A DNA stretch of 64,000 bases. Source: Eopsaltria australis. Taxonomy: Eukaryota > Chordata > Aves > Passeriformes > Petroicidae. Every line of letters starts with the position of its first letter. Within the stretch, counting starts at the first letter, position 1. The notes below the pieces were generated by a model. The model did not search any database. It saw nothing but the letters and a program-made list of their open reading frames with translations, and was not told the origin of the DNA. Made by a program: the position numbers and the translations under genes. Shown in pieces: positions 1-13,394 of this stretch. The stretch is from positions 186,001-250,000 of the forward strand of contig JAVTVJ010000298.1 of the NCBI GenBank assembly GCA_034509425.1, written 5' to 3'.

Positions 1-2978
1 TGGTTGCAAAGACCTGAAGAACATCTCCAAAGTTGCTACTGTTGTTACACTCACAGAAGAAAAAAATTCCAAAAGGGCATAGTCCGCTCAGTTTTGATAA
101 ACAAAGTACACTGATCTGCCTGTGTCTGTACATCTGCTGGCCAAGCACTGAGAGTAAAAGCTGTTCTCACCTCAGTAACCCCTACCATGGGGTAAAAAGG
201 AAAGCTACTTTGCCATATATTCCTCATGGCTGCCATCCTGTGGTTTTAAGTGAAAATTGTTGAAGGTGCTCAAACACTTTGTTGAGGCTCCAACTGAACT
301 CTTGCATAAAAGGGCTGAGCTCAAAAGGGGACAACTTACAGTGCACCAACTGCTCATGAACCTCACTGGTGGCTCCCTGTGTGGATTGTCCTACACAAAT
401 GACCCCTCTAACCCCAGAGGAAAACTGAAAAAATAGGAACAGGGAAAGAAAATAAAATAACCTTCCAAAACCCCCAAACTTTTGTTATTTTAATAAACAT
501 CCTAATATGTCTTCCAGCACAGGGAGAGTGACAGAGGATGTGGAGGCTGGAAGTGGAATCTGGGTTTTTTAACTGTGCCTTATCTTTCATCACCTCTGAA
601 AGTCATTTTCCAGATATGCAGTGTGGTTTCAGATAATTGTTTCTGAGCACAAGAAAACACACTAGTTTTCAGTCTTAACATTTGCTTAGGAATTCATTCT
701 TCTGAGCATTCTGAGGGAGTTTGAGACACAAGACTCGTTTGAAAAAAACGCCAGCTACATATCAGAACAATTCAGCCAACAGTAATATTTTGAAAGAAAG
801 GTAATGTACCAAACATTGAGGTTTTTTTAGCATAAATATATTATACTTAATGAAAACTATAGGTAAAAAACTTTCAGTGTGATCAGCATAGCTGTGCCAA
901 TACCCAAATGGCATGAATCAACTTAAAAGGCAAAGCTTTCTCAGTGGGAATTAACCAAAATATACCTGTATAATTTACCATCTCTGTTTTGCTAAATGCT
1001 CCCAGGAAGTTGCTGAAGCCAGGAAACTAAGCAGAAAAGCAATATTTTCTTTGTATCTCATGATTTACAATGTCTGTTTTAAAAGCAGACCTTTCGATTT
1101 GATGTACAAATAGTAAATGCACTCTGGGGATACTTTCCAATGGATTTCTCAGGCTTATCCATCTACTTGAAACACTTAGAGGCAAATCACTTGACAAACA
1201 TTTCCTCTCAAATACTACAAGGAAAACGTTTAAAAAAGGCATTACATCTTTTTACAGCCCAGGAACAAATTTAAGCATTCAGTCAACTATTAAAATAGCT
1301 ATCTCAAAAGCCCTAAAATAGCACAGAAAAGAAGAACCCAAACCATTTAAAACCAAATTAAACAAATCAAAATTCTTGCTTGAAGGCTCAAGATGCCATG
1401 AAATTAGTAACCATCAGTAACAAGTTATTGTAAGTGCTCTCAAATAACAGAAAGGCAAAGTATCTTGAAAAATCAGTGCACAGATTAGAAGATCCAGAGA
1501 GAACTCTTTCAAGAAGTGGCATGTGTTTTAGCACAGCTGAAGAAATAATTCTTAAAATACATTAGAAAACTTGCAAGGACCAAATTGTCATAGTATGACG
1601 AACAAGACAAAGCAACTGATTAGATTTGTGGGCATGGAAAGACTTGAAAATTACTATATTAGAATTCAGCAAATAGAGCTGTTTACAGTGGTGCTATTTT
1701 CAGCTAATATTCTGCTAGTAAGGTGTATGTGTTGTGATTAAAAAAACAACAACAACAAAAAAAAAGGAAATCTGGAAAACTGGTGGTGTTTCAAGAAAAA
1801 TTGGATAGCAGAAAGCATGTTTGACTGGCTGACTATCTCCTCTTTTCTTCTGCCAATAATCTTCATGCCAGTGAATAATAAAGGATGACATGTAAAAATA
1901 TGACTGCCAGCAGCTAGTCACTCTAGGGTATTCAGTTAAAAAATTAGAAGAAAAAGAATATTAGACTATATAGATGGTTATATAGCAAGCGTGAAGCAGA
2001 GTGCGTCTTTCAAATGAAGATGTAAATATTTCAAGTCAAGAAAAGAAATTTTAAGAAAAAACATTCTCATACACACCTTTAATGTTTAATATTCGCCTTT
2101 TTCTTCTTTGTTTATCAACTTTCTTCTCTGTTTATTGACATAAAATTGAATATTTTTAAAATTTATTCCAAAGCATCTTTCAGGTCTCCAGATATTAATC
2201 CATTGCTTGAAAATGAATATGGAAGTTTTCCAATAACTTTACTAGGAATTATTTTGTTAGTTGATTATACCAAGATAAAACCAATTAGGAAGATGTATTT
2301 TATAAATATTAATGACATCCAGAGAGCACATTATGCCAAAACTGCATGGAAACAGAAATTATATAGTCATCATCTTATCTGAGAGAAAACATTATCCATT
2401 ACTTTTGTGAAAACCAAGAGAAAAAGAATTAATTCAACAAAATTATGATGAAATTACAGTGGTTAATTTCCCAGCCAGGCACTCAAAGGCTTGATTTACT
2501 TTCTTTTGTTTCTCAGTAGAGGATTATACTCCCTAGATTTAGAAGTTAGGAATTAAAATTGATTTTTTTCTAGTAATATTATTATGAAAATTGACAGAAT
2601 TGTGTAAAATTATTATAGACATTATGTCTAAGTCCTAAAGATGCTTTTCCTATGTATTCAGTTGTGTTCCCATGTTAAGAAAGCTGGCATCTTAAATAGT
2701 CTATATTTTTCATATTGTATGCTATATCCTTTGCAGAAAAGGAGGGAAAATGAAAGTTTACTTATCAGTGTAGAAAGACCAAATGAATAAAAACCTTCTT
2801 TTGAACTCATCTCACTATAATTTGTATTAAAATAATTCTAAGAACATCACAGTCAGGCATTCAAAGACATTTAGGTGTCTAAAATAGCTGTCTGTAGGGT
2901 TTTTAAAGAGAGCTTAAGAAAGTTAGAAACTTAACTCCCACCTCAGAGGTTCTAAATGCCTTTGGCAGTGCTCGTTTG
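1..2978. other. AT-rich single-copy DNA, no gene seen
   Basis: I see no gene, RNA gene or recognisable transposon here. Open frames are all under 95 codons and have no family resemblance I can name. A short A-rich stretch with AAC units lies at 1,740-1,766. The composition is ordinary for an avian intron or intergenic region. Confidence 0.6.
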
Positions 2979-3390
2979 CTGGAGAGAGTTCAGCACAGGG
3001 TCCCCAAGCAGATTAATAGATGGAAGCACCTCCCGTGTGAGGAAGAGCTGGGAAAGCTGAGACTGCTCAGGAGAATCTTAATGTGCATAAACACCTGCAG
3101 GGAGAGTGAAAAGAGGATGGGGCCAGGCTCCAAAGGTGCCCAGTAGGAGGACTAAACTTAAACACAGGAGGATCCCTCTGAACATCAGGAACCAATCTTT
3201 CAGTGAGAGGGTGACTGAGGCCTGGCACAAGCTGCACAGAGAATTTGTGAGGTCTCCCTTCTGGGAGATGTTAAAAATTTATCCAGATGTGGTCCTGGAC
3301 AATCAGCCCTGGATGGCCCTGCTTAAGAAGGGAGTTGGATCAGGTGAACTCCAGATGTCCCTTCCAACTTCAGCCTTTCTGTGATTCTGT
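2979..3390 (+). mobile_element. CR1 LINE, 5'-truncated 3' end, sense on + strand
   Basis: The sequence follows the 3' end of avian CR1 in order. It begins with the TGGAGAGAGTTCAGC block and the 'GCACCTCC..GTGAGGAAGAGCTGGG' region. It continues through the 'AACACAGGAGG.TCC.TCTGAACATCAGGAA' region and the 'GGAGTTGGATCAG' region, and ends in TTTCTGTGATTCTGT, the CR1 terminal octamer repeat. CR1 is the dominant non-LTR retrotransposon of birds, and most copies are cut at the 5' end during target-primed reverse transcription, as here. Only the last part of the reverse transcriptase frame and the 3' UTR remain. The 92-codon frame at 3,106-3,384 is part of this element, not a host gene. Divergence is moderate, so the copy is old and inactive. 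Confidence 0.93.
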
Positions 3391-6300
3391 TTACACTGTT
3401 CATAAAGGTGAAAAAAGAGCTTAATGAATAGTGTAAGAGGCGCAATAAACCTTATACAAAAGTATTTTTACATTTACAAATATTAATTTTCCACAGCACT
3501 ATGTTGTCATATATTTTAGGGAGAGCAAACATACAAGATTACGAGTGAAGCATGTCTTCCTCTGCCCATGAGGAATGCATCACCGTTCCTTGAACACATC
3601 CAATATCCAATATCCAAATAATCTATATAAGGGAAAATACAGCAATAAAAGAAAATTAATGGCAAGATCAGTTAAATGCAATAATTTCAAAAGTAAGGTG
3701 AGAAGCTATGTTACTTTCTAAAACCACATGAGTAAAAGCAGTGACTAAGAGAAGACTGTAAATTAAATGTCTCCTGTAGGCAATGACAGGGGTTTTTAAT
3801 TTCTCCAGATGTCTGTGCAGGTAACTGTAATCAAAGCACCAGTGCTAGAACAGAAGGGTAGTGCTGTGTCCCTCTCAAGGCCAAATAGCTCACTAATATT
3901 CTTGTAGCTCCACAGTTTTTGGCTGTGGGCAAAAGATGCTCAGGGCAGGATACAAGAACAGGATAATCATGGCATGGAACTTCCTCAGTGTATATAGGTT
4001 TTGACTGCAAAAAATTGAGTTCAATAGGAAGATTTTTATTATTAAATATTTTTATTAAAAAATTTAAAAAAACCTTACATGCATCATTCTTACTTTGCTT
4101 ATCTAGACTCTCCTTGTCATTATATATAGAAAAAAAAATCTGGAGTGTAACATCTTATGGCTTTCATTATTTAATTATATATTTTTGTTAAAAAGCTTTG
4201 GTTTTTTTTTTTTTTATTCACTCTGGGGTTTTGTTCCTGTTCTTTCCTTGCTACTTAAACAGCTACTTAACTTTAAGCACACACATAATCCTTTCATGAG
4301 AATGTAAATTAATTATATGCTTGAATATAAAGCTGAATTATGGTTTCAGTGTATAAAAATATTTTCACTCTGTGGATTAACAATAGTTACAGGCAACTAG
4401 AAATTCTTGAGAATGGAAAAGTGCTGCCTAGTTCTGATCTTGCTCAAATTGTTCTGGGACAGATTAGATCACTCTCCTGCTTTGCAGCTTATCTTTTTGT
4501 ATCGCTGAGTAGTACAATTATTAATTGTGTAATCATTTAGAATCAATTTCTTTCAGAAATTTAAGTTTAAATATGTTTAACTGAAATGTAGAAATCAATA
4601 GGGAGGATGTGCTGATTTTCAGAAGTTTCAGTTCCCAAACTGAGTGTAAGATAATTTCTCATCACAAAGAATTGAACATGACCAGGTTACTCACTGTCTC
4701 ACAGAAGCAGTGCCCCTGCTCCTCTCATGCAGCATTCTGGGTGAACTGAAAGAGGGAGAACAAAGAGCTGCTTGTAACCCAGCTTTTCCTCTGGTAGACT
4801 CGTTCCTGAGAGCAGCTCAGATCTAAGGTAGCGATCAGAAAGAGACACCATCATCAATACCTGAACCCCATTAACTTCAAATCACTTGATTCCAGGAGCA
4901 GCCTCACAAGCTGAAGGCAAAGGCTGGCTGAGTGATTTCCACTGTCTTCAGATCACAGGAGCATGCACAGACAGCACAACAGGCTGGAAGGGTGCCCTAG
5001 ACTTCATGGATACTCATCCTTTTCTCGAAAAACAGACTCTGTGTTTCAACTGCTTTTTCAAATTGTTTTCCTGAGAACCCTGATAGGGATTAATATTTTA
5101 TATTTACATTAGTCTGTATTTCAATCCCTTACTTCAAACTCAACTACTCAACTGCTGTCATTGGCCATTGAAACAAAGCACACAATAATGCTCAGAAAAC
5201 ATGCCAAAATCCTTGTCAATGCATATACTTTTTTGTTTATAATATTTTATAACCTTGAACTTCAGCCATTTTAATATTTTGCTACTTACTGCCAAGTTCT
5301 TTTTTGGTCCCCTGCTGTTGCAGTAATGCATTGCTAAAAACATGCATTTCTGAAGGAGTTTTATTTTTGTCTCCCTACAACTCACTTGTACAGATAGACA
5401 TCTGATCATCATCATTAACCATTAATAGGTAACCTTTCATCTGCACATTTTTGAAAGATTATTGATGCTCTTTTTTTTCTTTTTTTCTTTTCTTTTTTTT
5501 CTGAAAGAATAGAAGAAAAAGAGGAAAAATCATGATAGAGGGCAGCAGAGAATTAAATAATAAGTTGATACAATAATAATAATCTGTGTAGGCACCAGAG
5601 ACTATTGATGCTCGTTGCACAGGTATGGGTGACTGAGATAGAGCTTGGAAAAAGAGTCTCAAATAGAAACTTAACTAGATGTAAACCACAGAGAAAGAGC
5701 AGTGTTTAAGAGGAGAGAGAACAGGTAGATTAAGTGAGAAAAGTGAAAGCAAAAGCTACTATAATCTGATGACAATACAAAGGACTAATAATGAGCCATT
5801 GTGATTCTAAATCATGCAATATACACTGTTCAAAACAAATCTTCAGCTAATCAGCAAAATTAGTTGCACCTTTTAATCAACTTGCTGAGCATTTGATGAA
5901 TTCAAGCTCCATATTTTTAAAAGTTATTAAAGAAAAGCTGAGACAGATATGTTAATTTATTTTTTTATTGAGCCATCATGTGGCACTTCACCCTTTGTGC
6001 ACATGACAAGATATTTTGGACCGGTGGAAGACAATGCTCACTGATGCTATAGAAATCATAGTGTGACTTAAGTGGTGGTAATTAAATTAATAAAAAATTC
6101 AAATTGGTAGAACAATATGATTGATCTATTATAATTCTATGAATTCACTACACTGTAGTTAAGGAAAAAAAATCAGGTTTTGCTCTAAGCAGGACTGGGA
6201 AAAATTTAGTCTCTGTTTTTGCAAATATTTATTAATGCAGTTTCCGTTCCTTGCATCACCATTATTATTCTCAGAAAAGACTTAAAAATATATAAACTGC

Positions 6301-8787
6301 TATTTTTCCTCTTCAGCTGTGCTCTAAATTACTGTTTATCCAGTTTTCTTCCTTCTGCAGCTCTGTGCTTGACCATGTATGACACTTTCATATCACAAAT
6401 CAACAAACAGAGGTTGAATACACCCGAAAAGGCACAACCAAAACCAAGGTCTGCTTCTTTGTCCAACTGAAGCTGTAGTGAAGAGTAACACATCAGATTC
6501 AGCTACTGTCCTGACCTCCACACATCTGCTACTAATGTGCTATGTAAAGCAGGACTTAGAACATTAATAAGCCATCTTAACTTTTAACAGCTGTTTCTAT
6601 TCACCACTGCTTTAAGGATAAAACTCGGTGTTTTGGCTTTGCACATTGCTTGCTTTTTTTTTTTTTTTTTATTTACCTCTAGCTTTTTTTTTTTTCTGCT
6701 TTAACTCCTTTTAGAGAGTTTTGTTATTGCACTAAGAGCTGAGGAATGGAAGATTTCTAGAGAAGCAGTCTTTTGTGATCAGTTCTTATTTCTCATGGTG
6801 GGGCTATGATTGCACTTGTGGGGACCTGACTTTCCAGAAAGGAAGAGAACACTACAGTGGGAACAGGATCTTTGCCAAAGGCAATATTGCTCACTCATAC
6901 TACACTTGTAACTCTGAAAGCCCAAATAACTGTACATATCTCTCCTTTTGTTGTTAAGCATTGCAGCAAATCACTTGTTTTTCTTGTCCTGAGGCTCCAA
7001 CTGCTTTCATGGTTATTTCATTGCTCTGCTTCTACCTTGCTGCATGTTTTCTGCAGATGGGTACTTTTCTTGACTATACTGTCAGTGCATAATGGCCCTT
7101 GGCACTCCCACTTTAGTGCCATTACATTTAATGGGAAAATGCTTCAAGCAGCTGCAACTTGGATACTGCATTTTCTTAGGGCCAAATGGTTTCCTAGTGC
7201 ACAAAAATCGTGAAAAAGGAAAAATGCACTCAGGATCTGTGTGGATTGCCACGTCAATTCAAAGGTACATACATATTCATACCAAAAAAAACCATTTCTG
7301 TGTCCTGAGAATTGTATTTAGCATCTGTAACTGCAATCATGAATTATCAAGGACAGTCTACTGGGTTCAGCATTACCTTTTGAACAACATTTCAGGATGC
7401 ATTCTGATTTAACACACTAATCCCAAATTTACTTCGGTTTTTCTCTAGGAGGTGCTGGTCTGTTATGGTCTCAGTAAGAAAGAAACTCAGACTCTGTAAA
7501 GTATAGTTTAAAATCCAAATTATTAGAGTTTACACCATAAGGACATAATAGGATGGATAATCTTAAATCTCTATGGAACTCCAGGTGGTTTTGATTCTCA
7601 TGGACCCCCAGCCCACGTACAGCACAGTGGGCAGGCCCCATCCATGGAAAATTCTCCCATTTCAGTCACTGGGATTTTTTCTTATAAGATATTACATTTA
7701 CAGAACAGGAAGTTCAGTGCAAGCACAGCGCAGGCTTGGTCACACTCATGTCAACTTTCCTGTGGATCACTTATTCCTTGGTGCACAGTTGTCTCCTAGT
7801 CAGGATCAATATGATGACTTTGTTACAGATGCATACATTTATACTACAACCTATAGGCCATTTTATATAATTCTATATATGTAATTAGACTATATATATA
7901 TGTATAATAGAAGTTGAGCTGCTGTGTGATAAATGGAACACATGTTGTCCTCTTGGTTTTTGAGATAGTACCTCTGTGCAGCAGGGAAGAAACAACCTTA
8001 TTTCCAAATTGTTTTCTAAGTGTCAGCCTGGGTCCCCAAAAGAATATTGGAGCTAAGTATCAGAATGTGTTACTTAAGAGTCATCAAGAAGTGACTTTAA
8101 GGACCATGAATTGGCATGTGCTTCATGGGCTGAAATCTGTTAACATGGAGAAAACACAAGCAAGCTTGAAAATTGTGGTGAAAACAAACAATCCACCCAT
8201 GTTCTCTCCAGAAGCTTATCCTCTTAGAAAACCATAAGTATGACAATACCTTGAGTAGGAGAATGCATTGGTGCTTTCCGTAGCTCTGTTTAAATGAGGA
8301 GCTGGTACTTGGTGTACAACCAGTCACAGACTCATGTACACAGTGTCCCCATGTCTCCCCCAGTCACAGGGAGGAACCACAGGCCTTGAACCTGACCAGA
8401 CTTCAGGACCAGCAGGGTAAACTGTACTCTTCAGCTCAGGTTAGGAGTTCAACAACTCTCACTGCTCATCACAGAACACACAGGTCTTGTAGTCTCATAC
8501 TTTAAGAGGTGGACTCAAGAAATGACAATGAAATTAGCATTGTAACCACAAGCAGATTAGATCTGTCTATTTTGACAATTCCACTCATCATAAAAAAATC
8601 TGAATACAGTTGCAGATTTTCCATCATAACATCTCTACAATAAAGTTTCTTTAATCTAATTAAAATAGTGGCCCACAAATGGTGCCATAATTTTTAATGT
8701 TTAAGAAATTTCAACAATATCTAATTACTCAGACAGACTCCAATTCTTCATTTTATAAAAAGTCTTTCTTTGGGATATCTAACAACT
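3391..8787. other. AT-rich single-copy DNA with homopolymer tracts
   Basis: No gene is supported. Visible simple sequence: a poly-T run at about 4,200-4,216, a T/C-rich tract at about 5,468-5,502, poly-T runs at about 6,654-6,670 and 6,685-6,696, and short TA runs near 7,870-7,905. Overlapping frames of 60-118 codons at 6,775-7,412 and frames of about 100 codons at 7,573-8,237 have no recognisable domain. They lack a clear exon context and are probably chance. Confidence 0.55.
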
Positions 8788-9749
8788 AGTGGTGGGTTAC
8801 CTTGACTGGCCAACAGATGCCCACCAAGTCTCTCTAGCAGTCCTCTTCCATCCATGAGGAGCAAAAAACACAACAAAGAGCTCATGGGTCAAGACAAATG
8901 CAGGCATATTATGCACATGAGCAAAACAGTCTTGTCTTGAGGAACATAATTTATTGTTAATAAATAATTGAGTAGAATAGTGAGAAATAAGAATGAAACA
9001 CCCTCCCCCCCTCCCTCCAGTCTTCCCCCTATAATTCTCTTCCTCCTAGATTAAATTTACTCCTACCTCTTCTACATCATCCTCCCCAGGCAGCACAGGG
9101 GGACAGAAAATGGGGATTGCACTCCATAAATAACACTTTGCCTCTGCCACAACTTTCTCTTCCTGCTGCTCCCCTGCTGCAGTGAGAGGTCCCACTCACA
9201 GGTTATGGTTCTTCACAAACCACTGCAATGTAAGTCATCCACACAGATGTTTCTTCAAGAAATGCTGCATCATGGGTCCTTTCCACTGGGATCAGTCCTG
9301 CCAGGAAATCTTGTCCAGCTCCTCTCCATAGGCTTCGGGTCCTGTCAGGAGCCTGCTCCAGTGTTGGCTTTCCCTGAGCTCCAGGTTCCTTCAGGACAAA
9401 CCCAAACCCTGCAGGTGGATATCTGCTCCACCATCTGCAGGGGACAACCAGCACCCCCATAGTTTTCCCCATGGACCTAGGAAAATCTTTACTCCAGCAC
9501 CTGCAGCACCCCCATCCTCTATTTCTTCACCAGTCTTTGTGTCTTTAGGGCTGTTTTGCCCCTGTTCTCATTCCTCTTTCCCAGTTATTCTTCTTCACTC
9601 TTTCTTTAATAGGAAGTTGCACTGTTTTACTCAGCTTTGGCCAGTGGTGGGTCCATCTTGAAGCTGGCTGAAACTGGCTCTGTGTGACTTCTCAAAGTCA
9701 CCCCTGCAGCCTTCCTGCTTACAAAACCTTGCCCCATAAACACAGTACA
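8788..9749 (-). mobile_element. ERVL-type solo LTR, antisense (same family as 37,500-38,271)
   Basis: Read on the minus strand, this matches a well-known avian ERVL-type LTR. It starts near 9,749 with TGTACTGTG and a TTATGGGGCAAGGTTTTG-like block. Next come repeated 'CTGCAGGTGGATAT..' and 'GGAGCAGG' units and a C-rich to pyrimidine-rich stretch. An AATAAA signal (complement of TTTATT at 8,950-8,955) lies before the downstream end, which reads AACCCACCACTA near 8,788. Only LTR-type sequence is present; no gag-pol frame flanks it, so it is a solo LTR left by recombination. I could not find a clean target-site duplication. LTRs of this kind carry RNA polymerase II promoter and poly(A) signals, but activity here is not shown. 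The small frames at 9,203-9,472 lie inside the LTR and are not genes. Confidence 0.8.
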
Positions 9750-9790
9750 TAGTTCTTTAAAACATTTCTAATGAAAACAGATAGGGGTCT

Positions 9791-9823
9791 CTATCTATCC
9801 ATCCATCCGTCTATCCACCTATG
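9791..9823. repeat. Imperfect CTAT/CCAT microsatellite
   Basis: Roughly eight tetranucleotide units alternate between CTAT, CCAT, CCGT and CCAC. The interruptions suggest an old, stable microsatellite. Confidence 0.8.
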
Positions 9824-12800
9824 TTCCTTTCTGTCTTATGTAGTTGCATTTTCTTATTTAAACATTTGTTTATTTATGTTCCCACATAAAAAGAATTTCA
9901 TGCAAATCTCAGTAAAAAAACCAAAATTCAAATATAAAATACAGAAGGACCAGATGTTTGAAATATCAAGGCAAAGCAAATAAACAACATAATCTATTTG
10001 CATGTTTGAAGACTCTGGTCATAACAGCCAAAATTATTCTGAGCTCTCAGTTGTCTAAATTAAAACAAGGATAACAAATTGCTGAACTATGCAAAATGAC
10101 TGAAAATTCTGGCCTTTACTCCTGCTTTCCTTCATATCTTTTATATTCTGCATAATTAGCACTCTACTCTAATGATGAATTCAGGATAGGGACTCACTAA
10201 TTTATGTGAACTTATATAACTTAAAAAATTATGAACTTTTTTACCGAATCTCAAATATCTCTCCTACAAAAGTGAAGATAAGTATAAAAGAGAAGTAGAA
10301 TGAGTGTTAACACCTCGGCCCCAAAATCAGAAATGAAAATAGGAGGATACTGTGAGATAAATCTCTATAATCCATATGTGGAAATAAGGAAACTGGGGAG
10401 AGTAAGGGAAGCAACAAGCCTGGAGAACTACTTATTAACTGCATATCCATCAGACTACATCCCTGATACTAAAATGGAGTTTGTTTCCCTTCCTGTACTT
10501 TGCAAGAGCTTCTTATATAATTGCTAGATGTGTGCTGATCTTTGCAAGGGATAGAAGTCAATGGTTTGGGACTGAAAAGGAATTAATAATTATATCCTGC
10601 TTTCCTCCTAATAGAGCTATATTGTCATTGCTCTGTGTTTCTCCTCCAGTATTTTTGACAAGAGGAGGAAGGATCTGGGTTAACATTATCTCAAGCAGAG
10701 CATGCAATGACAGGATTTTACGAGGACTCTAGGATGCATGGTTAAAGTTCAAATATAGTAAGCAGTAAAATGATTGCCTCTATTAAAAAAGAAGAAAAAG
10801 GCATCTTCTTGGTCATGCAAAGTAACTCTGTGTTTGCATAAGTCTGATGTGATAGCCCTTGCATGCTAAAATATGAGTGTACAAGACAACAATATGGAGC
10901 TTCAAAATTTTATTGAAGAAAGAAGTTTTCTGATTTGTTGATGAGAAATGGCCAGTTACAGATCTGTTTTATTCTAATGTTGTTGGAGAAGGCTATTCTG
11001 TAAGGATTATTAAACAGATACCTATTTTGGATGTTAAGTCATTAAACTCTGTGTCCAAACATGATTTTCCCTTTTTCCTTACATGCACTTGCAGAAAATT
11101 AACATTATTGAATTACAGTGACTTAAATAATATTACTATTAGTTGAAATATACAATTCTTTAATTTAAAATAAAAAAATCAGAAGAGTCTACAATAATTG
11201 TGGCTTTTGGGTTTTTTTTATTTCTCTGGAATTTCCAGAAAATTAAATGAGCCATAAGGTCCTCTGAAGTTCCTTTCTTGATTGAAAAACAGATTGAGTA
11301 TTGCACAGTTATTGCAAATCATTTATTGTATATAAGCACTAATTCAACCAGTTATTGGTTCTGGTGGTAAGAGAAATCTGCTAAATTCTATTTGGGATAC
11401 CCAAAAGACTCAAACAAAGGAGGTATGTTTTAGATTGCCATATTAGACATTATCTATTTATGCACATTTCCATAACGAGATAACACAGATATTTATAGTG
11501 AAGCAGATGTAAACCTGGAGCAGTTTCATTTAAGAAAATCTGGTATGATATTCTAAGCCTTTACCACCCTGCATGAAATTTACAGTTGGTATTTTCAATA
11601 TTCAGAGTCATAACAAGACACATGTGTCCCCTTCACCTTCTCACCCTTTAAGTGTATTCATCCATCACTGGCTTCCCCTCACTTGAAAAGTCTTTCTTGT
11701 TGGCAGAAACCAAGTGACAGGCAGCAAAGCTGTAGTGTGCTCATCTCCACTTGACATCTCCTAAGAGAAATCCCCTAGTGAACTCCCTCTCCCACCGTGG
11801 CTTCATCCCTGTCAGCACAGCTTTAAAAGTATAAAGCCCATATTTTAAACCACATCTAAACAGGCAGCTATTTTGTGAGTGTGATATGTCAAGCTATAAC
11901 AGCAGACATTTTTTATTAAGAGGTTATCTGATTTTAAAACAATGTAATTCTGTTTATTTAAAAACATTTTCCGCAATTAATGTCCATTTCTTCTACAATG
12001 GACTTGCCCAAAGGCATTGCTACAGACATTTTTCTCACCTGTTATCAAAATTTATATTTGTCCCCTTTCCCATTTCAGCAGGGTATATTGGAAAAACACT
12101 GAGCTGATTAAAGTAAATAAGAAAGAGTAGAAAGCAAGTTATTTGTATCTGTAGTTTTGTTCACATGTATATAGTTTTGTTCTGTAACTTGTTAATGGAA
12201 ATAAAATGCACAAAAATCTAGGAAGAAAACAAAACCAATAACTATACAAAATGTCTCATAGAAATGGATCAAAACAAGGCCATGAAAGAGGGACTCTTCC
12301 ATCTTCTGACTAGTTATCTACATTCCTAAAACCAGTAGAAAGATGGAATTAGAGTAGATTAGACTAGATCAGAAAGCAGAGGGAGGAGGTAAGGAGGAAA
12401 ACTTATGGAAAGCGGTCCCAGAGCTCTCTTTTGCAAAGGATGAAGTCATTGTCACATTAAGTGAATGACAATTCAGTAACTGCCACCAAGCTGTATAGGA
12501 CCAAAATTTTCAATCTATTGACATAAATGTATACACACTGAAATACACAGATATAAAAAGGGCAAACTGTGGGAAGAAAAGGCTCCCTTAGCTCTCTAAT
12601 CATATTTTCGTCAAAGTTATGGAGATAACACTGCAGATTTGTGGACTTTAAATTATGTTGCACTTGTTCATACCTAAAAATTTGCTCTGCTGTCCAGAGA
12701 ATGTTTTATGATTATGCCAAAGGCACTTGGGTGGCACTTAGAAATAGTTGGAATCTCACCAGAAATTACAGACACAGCTTCTTAATGTTTTAGCTTCATT

Positions 12801-12884
12801 TTAGGACACATTCAACCAACATGTTTCATTTTCACCAAATCCAAGATGTTCTTGTGAAGAATCACACTTCCAAGATAATCCTCT

Positions 12885-12962
12885 CAAAACAAAAGCAAAA
12901 CAAAAAAAAACCCCACCCCACACACAAAACCAAACCAAACCGAGCCAAACCACAAAAACAAC
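12885..12962. repeat. A/C-rich low-complexity tract
   Basis: About 78 bp are composed almost only of A and C, with units such as CAAAA, CCAAA and CCCCA and three isolated G residues. Similar tracts lie at 28,849-28,940, 30,936-30,982, 42,540-42,582 and 50,003-50,057. Confidence 0.8.
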
Positions 12963-13065
12963 TGTCTTGTTTCTGCTACAAAACTACGTAAGTCTTTGTG
13001 TTTGTGTACAAAGTGCAGTGCACAATTTCACAGTCCTCCTGTGGAAATGATATGGAATGTGAAAT

Positions 13066-13394
13066 CACATGTAGCTGTCTGCAAGGAAGTTATTCTGAGG
13101 TGAGTGTTGGTCTCTTCTCCCAAGTAACAAGTGACAGGATGAGAGAAAATGACCCTAAATTGTGCCACAGGACACTTAGATTGGATATTGGGGAAAATTT
13201 CTGCACAGAAATATGTTGGAACAGATTTCCCAGGGAAATGACGGAGTCACCATCACTGCAGGCCTTCAGAAAAGGTGTGGATATGGCATTTGAGAAAGGA
13301 TTTGACAGCAAACATGATGGTGATGCTAGGTTGACAGCTGACTTTGATAATCTGAACGGTCTTTTCCAACCGTAATGATTCTTTGATTCTATGG
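13066..13394 (+). mobile_element. CR1 LINE, 5'-truncated 3' end, sense on + strand
   Basis: Consecutive blocks match the avian CR1 3' region. These are 'GAGGTGAGTGTTGGTCTCTT' with 'CCCAAGTAACAAGTGACAGGAT', a 'TTAGATTGGATATT' block, 'TTTCCCAGGGAAATGACGGAG' with 'TCACCATC', and a terminal 'GGTCTTTTCCAACC' region. It ends in ATTCTTTGATTCTATG, which is the octamer tail. The subtype differs from the copy at 2,979-3,390. The 125-codon frame from 12,998 runs through this element and is a by-product of it. The copy is truncated and dead. Confidence 0.93.

Larger units (their letters stand above)
9750..13065. other. AT-rich single-copy DNA with short simple repeats
   Basis: No gene is seen. An imperfect tetranucleotide run (CTAT/CCAT type) lies at 9,791-9,823. 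An octamer ATTTGCAT is at 9,996-10,003. An A/C-only tract occupies 12,885-12,962. Frames at 10,300-10,732 and 11,886-12,107 are short and unrecognised. Confidence 0.55.

Noticed and set aside
2146..2382. 78-codon frame with a complex-looking peptide
   Set aside because: AT-rich codon use, no splice context and no family resemblance. Probably chance.
3106..3384. 92-codon plus-strand open frame
   Set aside because: It lies wholly within a CR1 LINE tail and is a relic of that element, not a host gene.
6775..7412. Overlapping frames of 60-118 codons on both strands
   Set aside because: No domain, no paired splice sites, and mutually overlapping frames. Treated as chance.
12998..13375. 125-codon plus-strand open frame
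   Set aside because: Its right-hand three quarters are CR1 sequence. The left part has no independent support.
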